Assembly: GCF_001678475.1 (NCBI RefSeq)
Contig: NZ_JTJR01000015.1
Location: 1 to 64,000, forward strand
From: Gallibacterium genomosp. 3
GTDB taxonomy: Bacteria; Pseudomonadota; Gammaproteobacteria; Enterobacterales; Pasteurellaceae
Length of the DNA: 64,000 nt
Direction of reading: 5' to 3'
Shown: piece after piece, positions 48,450 through 58,197 of the stretch
Layout: each line of letters starts with the position of its first letter
Numbering within the stretch: the first letter of the stretch is position 1
Notes under the pieces: generated by a model
What the model was told of the DNA's origin: nothing
What the model saw: only the letters and a program-made list of their open reading frames with translations
Databases searched by the model: none
Program-made: the position numbers and the translations under genes

Positions 48450-49436
48450 TTAATCTTGCCGCTCATCAATTAATTGTAACAACTCAATAGCTAATCTTGC
48501 CCGCGCAAAACCACGTTCATCGCCCACTGCCCACAAACTTAATTGCTCATCATCAGTATGTATTTGGCTAATATGTAATTGAGGTAATTGTTCTGTATTT
48601 TCTTCAGTTTCACCATTAATAACAGGTGTTACAATCTGTTCTGGATGATATGTTAATAATGGCTGCGATTGCCACACATTGGTAAAATCAACTTGTTCAA
48701 GATCATAACCCCCAACAGTGATCATTTGTGAAAAACCATAGAATACAGGTACTTGGATTTGATGTTCTACAAATTGTCCGGTGAACTCTGGCAAAATTTT
48801 AGCTAATAAAATACGCTGTTTATTCAGCTCTTCCCGACCAGTTATTGGTGCAACATCAAAAGCTAAGCGCTGTTGCTCTTCACTTAGTGGTACACCATTT
48901 AATAATTGTGCTGTTTGTCCAACTAATTCTCGTACTCTTTCTTCGCCAAAATACGCCATTGGTAATAATGAAGTTACCGATAATTCGGTCACTTGATATT
49001 GTTGTAATAATGGCTTTAATATTAACGCTAACTGAGAAATCTGTGGATTTGGTAATGAAACAATATTTCTCAGTCTTAAGTCAGCTAATACGTCATTATT
49101 CACAGTCGGTACAACAGCTGGAATATCAGTTAAATAAGCACAAATCCCTAATACATCAATAGCAATACACCCAGTTTCCGCTGCCGCAGCCAAATGGGGA
49201 ACTTGCTCGAGCTTTCCAGCAAATAATAAATAGTCATATTCTCGCCAATCTACATCATCAAAATTTAACTGTTCTACATATTTACCATTAAAACGAATGT
49301 TTTGTTCTTCAGAAAACTTCTCTGCTTCAATAACTGTAATATTAGCGGTACTTAGCCGGCTTTGTTCCAAAATAGTGACTAATTTTTCTGTTAAAGCAAA
49401 ATCAGCTGCAATTGCGATATTTAAACTTGAATTCAT
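48450..49436 (-). CDS. usg: Usg-type protein (aspartate-semialdehyde dehydrogenase homologue)
   Basis: 328 aa, similar in size and pattern to E. coli Usg (337). It has the ASADH fold segments [18 protein letters not shown] at the start and [13 protein letters not shown] in the middle. The catalytic Cys of real ASADH, in an NPNC-type motif, is absent: the region reads [17 protein letters not shown] (about 126-142). So it is expected to be inactive as a dehydrogenase; the role of Usg proteins is unknown. Divergent from ybaK; this pairing resembles H. influenzae HI1434/1435. Confidence 0.75.
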   Translation of the reverse strand: MNSSLNIAIAADFALTEKLVTILEQSRLSTANITVIEAEKFSEEQNIRFNGKYVEQLNFDDVDWREYDYLLFAGKLEQVPHLAAAAETGCIAIDVLGICAYLTDIPAVVPTVNNDVLADLRLRNIVSLPNPQISQLALILKPLLQQYQVTELSVTSLLPMAYFGEERVRELVGQTAQLLNGVPLSEEQQRLAFDVAPITGREELNKQRILLAKILPEFTGQFVEHQIQVPVFYGFSQMITVGGYDLEQVDFTNVWQSQPLLTYHPEQIVTPVINGETEENTEQLPQLHISQIHTDDEQLSLWAVGDERGFARARLAIELLQLIDERQD

Positions 49437-49504
49437 TTTCTTCTCCGTGCTACTCTTCGGCTCGCTATTCTAACAAATTAACTTTTAACTCGGGAATGTT
49501 TTCC

Positions 49505-49981
49505 ATGACTCCAGCGATTAACCTACTCAAAAAACAAAAAATTTCATTTCAAATTCATCAATATGATCATGATCCGAATAACACTAATTTTGGTAAAGAA
49601 GCTGTAGAAAAACTCAATCTTTCCCCATTACAGACCTACAAAACATTATTAGTCACTGCTAATGGTGATGATAAACATCTTGCTGTTATGGTTGTACCTG
49701 TTGCATACAGCCTTAATTTAAAAAAGACCGCAAAAGCATTAGGTGTAAAAAAGATCGATCTTGCAGATAAACATCTAGCCGAGAAAGTGACAGGTTACTT
49801 AGTTGGTGGAATTAGCCCTTTAGGTCAGAAAAAACGCCTACCTACGATTATTTCTAAAACAGCTGAAGATTTTAGTACGATCTTCATTTCCGGCGGTAAA
49901 AGAGGTATTGATATTGAGTTAAATCCACAAGATCTTGCAAAACTTACACAAGCAAATTTCGCAGATATTAATGAAGAATAA
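49505..49981 (+). CDS. ybaK: Cys-tRNA(Pro)/Cys-tRNA(Cys) deacylase YbaK
   Basis: 158 aa from ATG 49505, exactly the length of H. influenzae HI1434, the first YbaK of known structure; the reading frame extends 31 codons further upstream without similarity. It removes Cys mischarged on tRNA-Pro. [15 protein letters not shown] at the start, YKTLLV (about 44-49), the conserved Lys in [10 protein letters not shown], and [19 protein letters not shown] (about 97-115) match the family. Confidence 0.93.
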   Translation: MTPAINLLKKQKISFQIHQYDHDPNNTNFGKEAVEKLNLSPLQTYKTLLVTANGDDKHLAVMVVPVAYSLNLKKTAKALGVKKIDLADKHLAEKVTGYLVGGISPLGQKKRLPTIISKTAEDFSTIFISGGKRGIDIELNPQDLAKLTQANFADINEE

Positions 49982-50095
49982 TTAACAAATAGGATAAACT
50001 TTTTGAATTTTCATTATCTATTGAATGTCATTAGGTTATTTTTCAGGCAAACTGGTTTTGATTAAACCAAACAGCAAAAAATCTAAAAATTTTTA

Positions 50096-50123
50096 TTGAT
50101 TAGTTCCTGAAAATCAGTATTAT
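50096..50123 (+). promoter_or_regulatory. Promoter of the tRNA-Lys array
   Basis: -35 TTGATT (50096-50101), 16-bp spacer, -10 TATTAT (50118-50123), followed by GC-rich gcacccg near the expected start, the type of discriminator seen at stringently controlled tRNA promoters. The first tRNA begins about 22 bp after the expected start. Confidence 0.55.
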
Positions 50124-50152
50124 AAGCACCCGTTGCAATGTGGTAACACTTT

Positions 50153-50228
50153 GGGTCGTTAGCTCAGTCGGTAGAGCAGCGGACTTTTAATCCGTTGGTC
50201 GAAGGTTCGAATCCTTCACGACCCACCA
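50153..50228 (+). tRNA. tRNA-Lys (anticodon UUU)
   Basis: 76 nt including an encoded CCA. Acceptor gggtcgt/acgaccc, D arm gctc/gagc, anticodon loop CTTTTAA (anticodon TTT), T arm gaagg/ccttc with ttcgaat loop. Confidence 0.97.
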
Positions 50229-50251
50229 TTTATTCCATATTCCACCCTTTA

Positions 50252-50327
50252 GGGTCGTTAGCTCAGTCGGTAGAGCAGCGGACTTTTAATCCGTTGGTCG
50301 AAGGTTCGAATCCTTCACGGCCCACCA
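50252..50327 (+). tRNA. tRNA-Lys (anticodon UUU)
   Basis: 76 nt including CCA, identical to the first copy except that the 3' acceptor arm is acggccc, which makes a U-G pair in place of U-A in the acceptor stem. Confidence 0.97.
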
Positions 50328-50349
50328 CTTAACACTTATTTATTTAAGT

Positions 50350-50425
50350 GGGTTATTAGCTCAGTTGGTAGAGCAGCGGACTCTTAATCCGTCGGTCGAA
50401 GGTTCGAGCCCTTCATGACCCACCA
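50350..50425 (+). tRNA. tRNA-Lys (anticodon CUU)
   Basis: 76 nt including CCA. Anticodon loop CTCTTAA gives anticodon CTT, which reads AAG. It differs from its neighbours in the acceptor stem (gggttat/atgaccc, all pairs still possible), D loop, variable loop and T loop (ttcgagc), so it is a diverged copy rather than a single-base variant. Confidence 0.95.
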
Positions 50426-50448
50426 CTATATTACTAACTCACGTCCTA

Positions 50449-50524
50449 GGGTCGTTAGCTCAGTCGGTAGAGCAGCGGACTTTTAATCCGTTGGTCGAAG
50501 GTTCGAATCCTTCACGACCCACCA
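50449..50524 (+). tRNA. tRNA-Lys (anticodon UUU)
   Basis: 76 nt including CCA, identical to the copy at 50153. Last of four tandem tRNA-Lys genes spaced 22-23 bp apart. Confidence 0.97.
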
Positions 50525-50659
50525 TTAATTAATCCTAGAATTAAATATATTATTTCAATAATCCTCCTATTCTTTACTAAGTTTCTTTCACATATTTTAT
50601 CTTGTATTGTCTAATGCTTATCGGGCATATAGGAAAGCACCATAAGACAAAATGGTCGC

Positions 50660-50709
50660 TAAAAAGTGGTTTAAATACTTATAGTAAAAGACTTTAAGCC
50701 GCTTTTTTG
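50660..50709 (+). terminator. Terminator of the tRNA-Lys operon
   Basis: Long stem aaaaagtggtttaaa (50661-50675) paired with tttaagccgctttttt (50693-50708) allowing G-U pairs, ending in T6. It lies about 135 bp after the last tRNA; I see nothing else in that gap. Confidence 0.7.
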
Positions 50710-50710
50710 A

Positions 50711-50746
50711 AAAATAAAAAACACTCTAACTATTTAGCTAGAGTGT
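50711..50746 (-). terminator. Terminator after ilvA
   Basis: 8-bp stem acactcta (50721-50728) / tagagtgt (50739-50746). On the minus strand it is followed by a T-rich run (A-rich 50711-50720), 19 bp after the ilvA stop. Confidence 0.8.
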
Positions 50747-50765
50747 CCTTCATTAATTGCTATGA

Positions 50766-52316
50766 TCAGCTCAAGAAATACCGATACGCTTTACTATCTG
50801 TTACATCTTGACACACATAACCAAGTTGACTGAGATGCTGTTTAAAATCAGCGAAGTCATCATTGTCAAATTGAAATCCTGCTAGAATATTGCCATAATC
50901 TGCACCATGTGCACGATAATGGAATAATGAGATATTCCAATGTGTGCCTAATGTTTCCAGAAATTTCAATAATGCGCCTTTTTGCTCAGGAAACTCAAAA
51001 CTGTATAAACGCTCTATTTTCTGGCTATTCGGACGACCACCAATCATATAACGAATATGGGTTTTCGCTACATCATCATCGGTCATATCTTCAACATAGA
51101 AACCTGCTTGACTCAAATCATTAATAATTTCAGCTTTCTCAGCTTCATTAATGGTTCGCACCCCAACGAAAATACAAGCTTTTTCTTCATCCGCATAACG
51201 GTAGTTAAATTCTGTAACGGCACGATTACCTAATAAATGACAGAATGTTAAGAAACTCCCTTTCTGCTCAGGGATTGTCACAGCTAACAATGCTTCACGG
51301 TTTTCCCCGATTTCGCAACGTTCAGATACATAACGAAGAGTATGAAAGTTTAAATTGGCGCCAGATAAAATTGCTGCTAAATTTTCATTTTTTAATTGAT
51401 GCTGACGAACATATTTTTTCAAACCAGCTAGCGATAATGCACCCGATGGCTCAGCAATAGCACGCACATCTTCAAACAGATCCTTCATTGCTGCACAGAC
51501 TTCATCGCTATCCACTATTACTACATCATCCAAATATTGTTGGCATAAACGGAAAGTTTCATCACCAATACGTTTTACCGCCACACCATCAGCAAATAAA
51601 CCGACTCGATCTAAATCAACGGGATGTTTCGCTTGCAATGCCGCATATAAACAAGCCGAATCTTTCGATTCTACGCCAATCACTTTAATTTCTGGCATCA
51701 TTTGTTTAATGAGTACAGCAACGCCCGCAGCCATCCCACCACCACCAACAGGCACAAAAATCCAATCAATATCCGAATTTTGCTGTAACATTTCCATTGC
51801 TAATGTTCCTTGCCCTGCAATCACTAATGGGTGATCAAACGGTGGAATAAAGGTCATTTTTTTACTTTGAGAAAGTTCTATTGCTTTTGCTTTCGCTTCA
51901 TCAAAGTTTGCTCCATATAACAACACTTCTCCCCCAAAACCACGCACTGAATCAACCTTAATACTTGGCGTATTTTGTGGCATCACAATTAAGGCTTTTA
52001 GACCTAATAATTTTGCTGATAAGGCTACGCCTTGTGCATGGTTACCAGCAGAAGCGGCAATTACACCTGCCGCTCGCTGTTCTGGAGTTAATGTTGATAA
52101 CATGGCATAAGCACCACGCAATTTAAAACTGTGTACAGGCTGGCGATCTTCTCGTTTGATAAAAATTTGATTATCTAGACGATTAGATAATTTCTCCATC
52201 TTTTGTAATGGAGTCACCTGTGCGGCTTCATAAACTTTTGAACCAAGCTTAACAATTGCTTTTAAATATTGAGAACCGCTTGGTTGTACTGTGGTGAGTA
52301 ATGCTTGCATATCCAT
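50766..52316 (-). CDS. ilvA: Threonine dehydratase, biosynthetic
   Basis: 516 aa (E. coli IlvA is 514). PLP enzyme making 2-oxobutanoate from threonine for isoleucine synthesis. PLP-Lys motif HSFKLRGAY (about 62-70), ASAGNHAQGVA (about 89-99), GGGGMAAGVA phosphate loop (about 192-201), and two C-terminal ACT-like regulatory repeats (about 335-515) that bind isoleucine and valine. Last gene of the ilv operon, 11 bp after ilvD. Confidence 0.97.
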   Translation of the reverse strand: MDMQALLTTVQPSGSQYLKAIVKLGSKVYEAAQVTPLQKMEKLSNRLDNQIFIKREDRQPVHSFKLRGAYAMLSTLTPEQRAAGVIAASAGNHAQGVALSAKLLGLKALIVMPQNTPSIKVDSVRGFGGEVLLYGANFDEAKAKAIELSQSKKMTFIPPFDHPLVIAGQGTLAMEMLQQNSDIDWIFVPVGGGGMAAGVAVLIKQMMPEIKVIGVESKDSACLYAALQAKHPVDLDRVGLFADGVAVKRIGDETFRLCQQYLDDVVIVDSDEVCAAMKDLFEDVRAIAEPSGALSLAGLKKYVRQHQLKNENLAAILSGANLNFHTLRYVSERCEIGENREALLAVTIPEQKGSFLTFCHLLGNRAVTEFNYRYADEEKACIFVGVRTINEAEKAEIINDLSQAGFYVEDMTDDDVAKTHIRYMIGGRPNSQKIERLYSFEFPEQKGALLKFLETLGTHWNISLFHYRAHGADYGNILAGFQFDNDDFADFKQHLSQLGYVCQDVTDSKAYRYFLS

Positions 52317-52327
52317 ATTATTACCAC

Positions 52328-54163
52328 TTATAGTTTGCTACGGTCACGTACCGCACCTTTATCTGCACTGGTTGCTAAAGACGCATAAGCTTTTAACGCA
52401 AAGGAAACATGACGTTGACGATCTTTTGGTTTCCAACCTTGTTGTTCGCTTTCAGCACGACGTTTACTTAATTCAGCATCATCAACTAAAAGTTCAATCT
52501 TACGTTGTGGAATATCGATCGCAATGAGATCGCCATCTTCTACAAGTCCAATCGTACCACCATTTGCAGCTTCTGGAGAAACGTGACCAATAGACAATCC
52601 AGACGTACCGCCTGAGAAACGTCCATCTGTCAATAATGCACAAGCTTTACCTAAGCCCATTGATTTCAAATAGCTTGTTGGATAAAGCATTTCTTGCATA
52701 CCTGGACCACCTTTTGGTCCTTCATAGCGAATAACTACCACATCTCCCGCCACAACTTTACCGCCTAAAATGGCCTCTACCGCTGCTTCTTGGCTTTCAT
52801 AAACTTTAGCTGGGCCTTTAAATACTAAGATACTTTCATCTACTCCCGCAGTTTTCACAATACAGCCATTCTCTGCCAAATTACCGCTAAGCATTGCTAA
52901 ACCGCCATCTTGACTATAGGCATGAGCTTTATCACGAATACAGCCTTGTTCACGATCATCATCTAATGTATCCCAACGACAAGCTTGCGAGAACGCTTCT
53001 GTGGTACGAATTCCAGCTGGACCTGCACGGTAGAATGTTTTAACGGCATCACTCACATCTCGTTTCACATCATATTGATTTAACTGTTGTTCTAATGTTA
53101 AACCTAATACGGTATGTGTTTGATTATTTAATAAATGTGCGCGATCCAATTCTCCTAAAATACCCATTACCCCACCAGCACGGTGTACATCTTCCATATG
53201 ATATTTGTTGGTATTTGGTGCTACTTTACATAAGCATGGTACGACACGAGAAAGTCGATCAATATCTGCCATAGTAAAATCCACTTCAGCTTCTTGTGCA
53301 GCCGCTAATAAGTGCAATACTGTATTTGTTGATCCCCCCATCGCAATATCTAGACTCATTGCATTATTAAATGCATCTTTAGTCGCAATTGAACGAGGTA
53401 ATACTGAGCTATCATCTTGCTCATAATAACGACGGCAAAGCTCCATAATTTGTGAACCCGCTTGTAAGAAAAGTTGCTTACGATCTGCGTGTGTTGCTAA
53501 ACAAGAGCCATTCCCCGGCAAACTTAATCCTAATGCTTCTGTTAAACAGTTCATTGAATTTGCAGTAAACATTCCTGAACATGAACCACAAGTTGGGCAA
53601 GCTGATCGTTCAATAATTTCACTATCCTGATCGGACACTTCTGGATTTGCACCTTGAATCATTGCATCAACTAAATCCAAACGAATAAGTTGGTCTGATA
53701 ATTTAGTTTTCCCCGCTTCCATTGGGCCGCCAGAAACAAAGATAGTCGGGATATTAAGGCGTAATGCCGCCATTAACATTCCCGGAGTGATCTTATCACA
53801 GTTAGAAATACAAACCATTGCATCCGCACAGTGGGCATTTACCATATACTCTACTGAGTCCGCAATTAATTCACGTGATGGTAAAGAATACAACATTCCA
53901 CCATGTCCCATTGCAATTCCATCATCTACTGCAATTGTATTAAACTCTTTCGCTATTCCACCTGATGCTTCAATTTGCTTTGCAACTAGCTGCCCTAAAT
54001 CTTTTAGATGCACATGCCCAGGCACAAATTGTGTAAATGAATTAACAACAGCAATAATTGGTTTACCGAAGTCAGTGTCTTTTACTCCTGTGGCACGCCA
54101 TAAGGCTCTTGCGCCAGCCATATTGCGACCTTGTGTACTGGTCGCTGAACGTAATTTAGGCAT
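52328..54163 (-). CDS. ilvD: Dihydroxy-acid dehydratase
   Basis: 611 aa (E. coli IlvD is 616). Iron-sulfur enzyme of branched-chain amino acid synthesis. [13 protein letters not shown] (about 120-132), [19 protein letters not shown] (about 193-211, cluster Cys), and [21 protein letters not shown] (about 488-508; segments). GGAGAG before the ATG. Between ilvM and ilvA. Confidence 0.97.
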   Translation of the reverse strand: MPKLRSATSTQGRNMAGARALWRATGVKDTDFGKPIIAVVNSFTQFVPGHVHLKDLGQLVAKQIEASGGIAKEFNTIAVDDGIAMGHGGMLYSLPSRELIADSVEYMVNAHCADAMVCISNCDKITPGMLMAALRLNIPTIFVSGGPMEAGKTKLSDQLIRLDLVDAMIQGANPEVSDQDSEIIERSACPTCGSCSGMFTANSMNCLTEALGLSLPGNGSCLATHADRKQLFLQAGSQIMELCRRYYEQDDSSVLPRSIATKDAFNNAMSLDIAMGGSTNTVLHLLAAAQEAEVDFTMADIDRLSRVVPCLCKVAPNTNKYHMEDVHRAGGVMGILGELDRAHLLNNQTHTVLGLTLEQQLNQYDVKRDVSDAVKTFYRAGPAGIRTTEAFSQACRWDTLDDDREQGCIRDKAHAYSQDGGLAMLSGNLAENGCIVKTAGVDESILVFKGPAKVYESQEAAVEAILGGKVVAGDVVVIRYEGPKGGPGMQEMLYPTSYLKSMGLGKACALLTDGRFSGGTSGLSIGHVSPEAANGGTIGLVEDGDLIAIDIPQRKIELLVDDAELSKRRAESEQQGWKPKDRQRHVSFALKAYASLATSADKGAVRDRSKL

Positions 54164-54264
54164 AATCTCTCCAATCTATAATTTGTTTTCTTTTAACACG
54201 ATAAAATGTTCGACTAAGCGAATCATTGACTCTTTTCGCTCTGGCAGACTTTCTGCCACTACAT

Positions 54265-54492
54265 TTACTCCAATACTGTAACATCCGTTACGCCATATAA
54301 CTTCACTAATTGGTTAGTTAATAAAGATAGCTCTCTTTCACTACAAAGCGACATCGTTAAGCTTAATTGTTGGTTTTCTAATTGACTTGTTAGCGTTGTT
54401 ACAACAAAACCACGATGTCTTACAACCCGTAAAATTCTTTCTAATGTTTCTGGGCGCCATTCCGCTTGCACACTAATTTGATAACTCTTCAT
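54265..54492 (-). CDS. ilvM: Acetolactate synthase II, small subunit
   Basis: 75 aa from ATG 54492, one base after the ilvG stop (the frame opens slightly earlier inside ilvG). Single ACT-like domain: YQISVQAEWRPETLERILRV and HRGFVVTTL. It regulates and stabilises IlvG. E. coli IlvM is 87 aa. Downstream there is a 101-bp gap before ilvD, where enterobacteria have ilvE; no ilvE is present here. Confidence 0.92.
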   Translation of the reverse strand: MKSYQISVQAEWRPETLERILRVVRHRGFVVTTLTSQLENQQLSLTMSLCSERELSLLTNQLVKLYGVTDVTVLE

Positions 54493-54493
54493 G

Positions 54494-56149
54494 TTACACC
54501 CCAATATCCTCTAACATCTCATCATTCCTTGCACCAGGTGGAACCAATGGCCATACATTTTCATCTTCATGAATACAAACATGTAATAAGTAAGGTCCTT
54601 TGGCATTTAGCAAACGATCTAATGCTCCATCTACCTCACTACCTTTTTCAATACGCTCTCCTGGAATATCGAAGGCTTTTGCTAACATAAGAAAATCTGG
54701 GTTATCATCTAAAATTGTTTCACTATGGCGACCGCGGAAGAATAAGGTTTGCCATTGACGCACCATTCCTAAACGTTGATTATCTAACAGTAAAATTTTA
54801 ACTGGTAATTGCCCACGTTTAATTGATCCTAACTCTTGGATATTCATCATAAATGAACCATCTCCAGTAATCAGGATAACAGGATCTTCTGGTCTGGCTT
54901 TCTGTGCACCAATTGCAGCAGGTAAACCAAATCCCATTGAACCAAAACCTGCAGAAGTGATGTAGTTTTTTGGATCAAAATGCTGCATATGCTGTGCTGA
55001 CCACATTTGGTGTTGTCCAACATCAGTAGAAATCACGCTATTTTTAGTACGTTTTTTCGATAAGGTATGTAATAACCACCACGGATTAATATTGGTATCA
55101 CCACTATTTTCCGCATAACGGAAATCGTAACTGTGTTTTAAACGTTTCACATCATTACGCCAATCATCAATCGCTAATGGCATTGCCAACGCTTGTAACA
55201 CTTGTTTCATATCACCCATAATCGCAACATCTGCACGGCGTAATTTATTAATTTCTGCAACATCAATATCAACATGGATTACTTTTGCTGATGTAGCAAA
55301 ACTGTCTAATTTTCCCGTTACTCGGTCGTCAAAACGTGCACCAAACACTAACAATAAGTCACTTTCTTGTGCTGCATAGTTGGCTGCTTTTGTGCCATGC
55401 ATACCGATCATGCCCATATAATATGGATTATCTACCGGTAAGGAACCTAATCCTTTAATCGTCGAAAAGCTTGGTATCTGTGTTATTTGCACAAATTGGC
55501 GGAGTTCTTCCACTGCATTAGCCATCCCTACACCACCACCGACATAAAGAACTGGGCGTTTCGCTTGTTGTAATAAGGTTTTAGCTTGTTGCAATAATTC
55601 GCTATTAACGGTTTGTGGTTTAGGGAGAGGATTAACGAGAGGTTGACTATCAATTTGAGCAAACTGTACATCTTTAGGAACATCAACTAATACTGGACCT
55701 GGTCTGCCACTTTGTGCAATTTCAAATGCTTTCGCCATTACTTCTGGGAGTTCATCGATACTTTGCACAATAAAACTATGTTTAGTACAGGCTAATGATA
55801 ATCCCAACACATCTGCCTCTTGGAAAGCGTCTGTACCAATAAATGGCGAGGCGACTTGTCCAGTGATCGCAACAACAGGTATTGAATCCATCATTGCATC
55901 GCCTAATCCTGTTACTAAATTTGTTGCGCCTGGTCCTGAAGTTGCAATACATACACCAACTTTGCCACTTGCGCGAGCATAGCCAATCGCAGCCATTGCT
56001 GCACCTTGTTCGTTACGACAAAGTAAATGATCTAATCCCGAATCATAAATTGCATCATACACTGGCATAATCGCACCGCCAGGATAGCCGAAAATAGTTG
56101 TTATTCCGTGTGCTTTTAAACATTCTGTGATAAATCTTGCACCATTCAT
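54494..56149 (-). CDS. ilvG: Acetolactate synthase II, large subunit
   Basis: 551 aa (E. coli IlvG is 548), uninterrupted, unlike the frameshifted ilvG of E. coli K-12. ThDP enzyme. N-terminal [13 protein letters not shown] with catalytic Glu in [12 protein letters not shown] (about 44-55), [19 protein letters not shown]-binding middle domain, and ThDP motif GDGSFMMN (about 425-432). First structural gene after the ilvL leader and attenuator. Confidence 0.97.
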   Translation of the reverse strand: MNGARFITECLKAHGITTIFGYPGGAIMPVYDAIYDSGLDHLLCRNEQGAAMAAIGYARASGKVGVCIATSGPGATNLVTGLGDAMMDSIPVVAITGQVASPFIGTDAFQEADVLGLSLACTKHSFIVQSIDELPEVMAKAFEIAQSGRPGPVLVDVPKDVQFAQIDSQPLVNPLPKPQTVNSELLQQAKTLLQQAKRPVLYVGGGVGMANAVEELRQFVQITQIPSFSTIKGLGSLPVDNPYYMGMIGMHGTKAANYAAQESDLLLVFGARFDDRVTGKLDSFATSAKVIHVDIDVAEINKLRRADVAIMGDMKQVLQALAMPLAIDDWRNDVKRLKHSYDFRYAENSGDTNINPWWLLHTLSKKRTKNSVISTDVGQHQMWSAQHMQHFDPKNYITSAGFGSMGFGLPAAIGAQKARPEDPVILITGDGSFMMNIQELGSIKRGQLPVKILLLDNQRLGMVRQWQTLFFRGRHSETILDDNPDFLMLAKAFDIPGERIEKGSEVDGALDRLLNAKGPYLLHVCIHEDENVWPLVPPGARNDEMLEDIGV

Positions 56150-56170
56150 TTTTATTTCCTTTAAGCTATA

Positions 56171-56200
56171 AAAAACCCCCGCCTAGTAGTGGCGAGGGTT
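56171..56200 (-). terminator. ilv operon attenuator (rho-independent)
   Basis: On the minus strand: aaccctcgcc (56200-56191), loop, ggcgggggtt, then TTTTTT. A 10-bp stem with one G-U pair, 20 bp upstream of ilvG and about 50 bp after the leader peptide stop. With the leader peptide and the pause hairpin it makes a classical transcription attenuator. Confidence 0.88.
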
Positions 56201-56247
56201 CATCTGACCTAAAATCTTTTATTGAAAGTTTTATCAGCTTGTACCAC

Positions 56248-56310
56248 TCACCTCGTAGTGCTAATCACCACGAGGTTAATAATAATGCCAATAAAACGAA
56301 TAGAATTCAT
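56248..56310 (-). CDS. ilvL: ilv operon leader peptide
   Basis: 20 codons: ATG at 56310, TGA at 56250-56248. The peptide has six Ile, two Val, one Leu and two Thr, with runs IGIII and LVVIS; E. coli IlvL also contains LVVIS. It is too short for routine gene calling. Its codon content senses charged branched-chain tRNAs. The 3' part of the leader (56274-56251) folds into the first hairpin (ctcgtggtg / cactacgag), so a ribosome stalled on the Ile/Val codons would free the downstream segment to block the terminator at 56171-56200. Confidence 0.88.
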   Translation of the reverse strand: MNSIRFIGIIINLVVISTTR

Positions 56311-56504
56311 AGTTTCAATATCCAATGTGGGTCTAAGTATGTATGTTGTGTGCTTTTGAGCGTCTTTATTGATATCACATTTTTTGAATTAATCAAACAT
56401 TTTTTTATGAAAAATTTTTAATTTTTCTTTGCCATAAAAAGATACGCCGTTTATCACGATTTTTGCTAACATATACAATTTTTAGGGAACAATTTAGGAA
56501 CATT

Positions 56505-57326
56505 ATGCGCAGTTTACTTCCTTTTCAACTTGTTGCCTCAGATCTTGATGGCACACTACTCAATGCCCAACATATTGTTAGTGACTTCACGATTGATACA
56601 TTAAGAAAACTAGAACAAAAACACGTTGATATTGTGTTAGCTACTGGACGAAAACACGAAGATGTTTTCTCTATTGTGAAAAAAATCGGAATTGAAAATA
56701 TTCAAATTATTACGTCTAACGGCGCCAGAATTCACGATTTGTCAGGCAAACTTCTTTATAAAAATGATTTACCTGTGGATTTGGCGTTAGACATTATGAA
56801 CACCCCTTTCGACCAGAATAAAATCTTTGTTCACTCTTACCAAGATTCAGGTTGGTTTATCGATCGTGATATTCCACAAATGGCGAAATACCATCAAGAT
56901 TCTGGTTTTACGTATCAAGTCACTGACTTTCGTCATCATGATGCCTCAGGAACAGAAAAAGTCTTTTTTATTGCCAGAACTCAAGCTGATTTATTGGAGT
57001 TAGAACACTATTTACGTAAAACCTATGGTGATCAAACCGAAATTGTCTATGCTTCATTAAATTGCTTAGAAATTATGAATAAACAGGTTTCTAAAGGCAA
57101 TGCACTTAAAAAAGCATTAGCGGATCGCCACTTCTCAGCAGAACAATGTTTAGCCTTTGGTGATGGAATGAATGATGAAAGTATGTTGGATTTCGTTGGC
57201 AAAGGCTGCATTATGGCAAATGCCAATCCAGCGCTTATCAAAGCGTTACCTCACTTAGAAATCATTGGTTACCACGGACACGAAGCTGTGGCGAGTTATT
57301 TACGAGCAATCTTTAATTTAATCTAG
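56505..57326 (+). CDS. HAD-superfamily (Cof type) sugar-phosphate or PLP phosphatase
   Basis: 273 aa from ATG 56505 (TTAGGAA upstream; an in-frame ATG at 56463 lacks a site). Haloacid-dehalogenase motifs: I VASDLDGTLLN (about 10-20), II ATGRKHEDVF (about 46), III Lys in VSKGNALKKAL (about 198), IV FGDGMNDESMLDFVG (about 217-231). Similar to YigL and H. influenzae HI_0003-like proteins. Substrate not evident. 11 bp upstream of crcB. Confidence 0.87.
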   Translation: MRSLLPFQLVASDLDGTLLNAQHIVSDFTIDTLRKLEQKHVDIVLATGRKHEDVFSIVKKIGIENIQIITSNGARIHDLSGKLLYKNDLPVDLALDIMNTPFDQNKIFVHSYQDSGWFIDRDIPQMAKYHQDSGFTYQVTDFRHHDASGTEKVFFIARTQADLLELEHYLRKTYGDQTEIVYASLNCLEIMNKQVSKGNALKKALADRHFSAEQCLAFGDGMNDESMLDFVGKGCIMANANPALIKALPHLEIIGYHGHEAVASYLRAIFNLI

Positions 57327-57337
57327 GCATTACATTT

Positions 57338-57721
57338 ATGTTGTCGATTGTTTATATTTCGATTGGTGCAGCCTTAGGGGCTTGTTCTCGTTGGGGGCTA
57401 AGCTTGTTATTAAACCCAATCTTTACAGGTTTTACTTTTGGTACTTTAATTGCAAATTATCTAGGCTGTTTTTTAATTGGTATTGCCAGCGGCGCACTCA
57501 TCTCCTATCCGATGATTGGTAACGAGTGGCGCCTATTTTTTATTACTGGTTTTCTCGGCAGCTTAACGACTTTTTCTTCTTTTTCTGGCGAGGTAATTAA
57601 TATTTTTCTAGATCAACAATGGTTAACAGGCGTAGGCGTTATTTGCCTCCATCTGTTTGGTTGTTTAGCTTTTACCTTACTTGGTATTGGCTTATGGCGT
57701 CTATTGATGTTGGCGTTCTAA
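57338..57721 (+). CDS. crcB: Fluoride ion channel CrcB/Fluc
   Basis: 127 aa with four membrane helices (about 3-23, 33-55, 65-85, 100-122), the Fluc dimer subunit. GAALGACSRWGLSLL, TLIANYLGCFLIG (with the channel Asn) and the FLGSLTTFSSFSGE motif (about 73-86) match. Exports fluoride passively. No fluoride riboswitch is visible in the 11 bp before it; it is probably cotranscribed with the HAD gene. Its 3' end overlaps the convergent folA by 21 bp. Confidence 0.93.
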   Translation: MLSIVYISIGAALGACSRWGLSLLLNPIFTGFTFGTLIANYLGCFLIGIASGALISYPMIGNEWRLFFITGFLGSLTTFSSFSGEVINIFLDQQWLTGVGVICLHLFGCLAFTLLGIGLWRLLMLAF

Positions 57722-58189
57722 GATTTTAAAACAACAATTATATGGATTTTTTTCATCTGCCAAGTGAGTTTGCATAAAACTCACTTGCCACTCTTGTGAA
57801 TCAATTACAGGGAAATAAGTATCACCTTCTAATACTGTATCAATTTCCGTTAGATATAAACGATCAGCCCGTACAATCATTTCTGCAAATAATTGCCCAC
57901 CACCAATAATCATTACCTCAGTTTCATCTTTTACCAGTGCTAATGCTTGTTCTAAACTGGTCACAATCTCTACCCCATTAATTGCTACCGCCGTTCTTGA
58001 TAACACAATATTTCGACGTTTTGGCAACGCTTTTCCTATCGACTCAAAGGTTTTTCGTCCCATAATCACTGGTTTACCCAAAGTGTTTTGTTTAAACCAA
58101 GCTAAATCTGCTGGCAAATGCCATGGCATCTGATTATCTAAACCAATCACTCGATTTTTGGTCATTGCCACAATTAAACTTAATTTCAT
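57701..58189 (-). CDS. folA: Dihydrofolate reductase
   Basis: 162 aa from ATG 58189 (GAGG 6 nt upstream; the frame opens at a TTG 4 codons before). LSLIVAMTKNRVIGLDNQMPWHLPADLAWFK (about 3-33 in parts: active-site MPWHLPADLAWF with the conserved Asp), GRKTFESIG (about 44-52), LSRT and VMIIGGGQLFAEM (about 92-104) match the family. Makes tetrahydrofolate; trimethoprim target. 8 bp after pheA, so probably cotranscribed. Confidence 0.96.
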   Translation of the reverse strand: MKLSLIVAMTKNRVIGLDNQMPWHLPADLAWFKQNTLGKPVIMGRKTFESIGKALPKRRNIVLSRTAVAINGVEIVTSLEQALALVKDETEVMIIGGGQLFAEMIVRADRLYLTEIDTVLEGDTYFPVIDSQEWQVSFMQTHLADEKNPYNCCFKILERQHQ

Positions 58190-58197
58190 TTTCGACC

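Noticed and set aside
50153-50524. tRNA array as an integration site with a mobile element
   Set aside because: No integrase, no partial tRNA repeat and no foreign-looking genes on either side; usg/ybaK and ilvA are ordinary core genes.
54164-54264. A remnant of ilvE between ilvM and ilvD
   Set aside because: The 101-bp gap translates to nothing resembling a transaminase in any frame; the gene is simply not in this operon.
57327-57337. Fluoride riboswitch before crcB
   Set aside because: Only 11 bp separate crcB from the upstream gene; no room for the aptamer.
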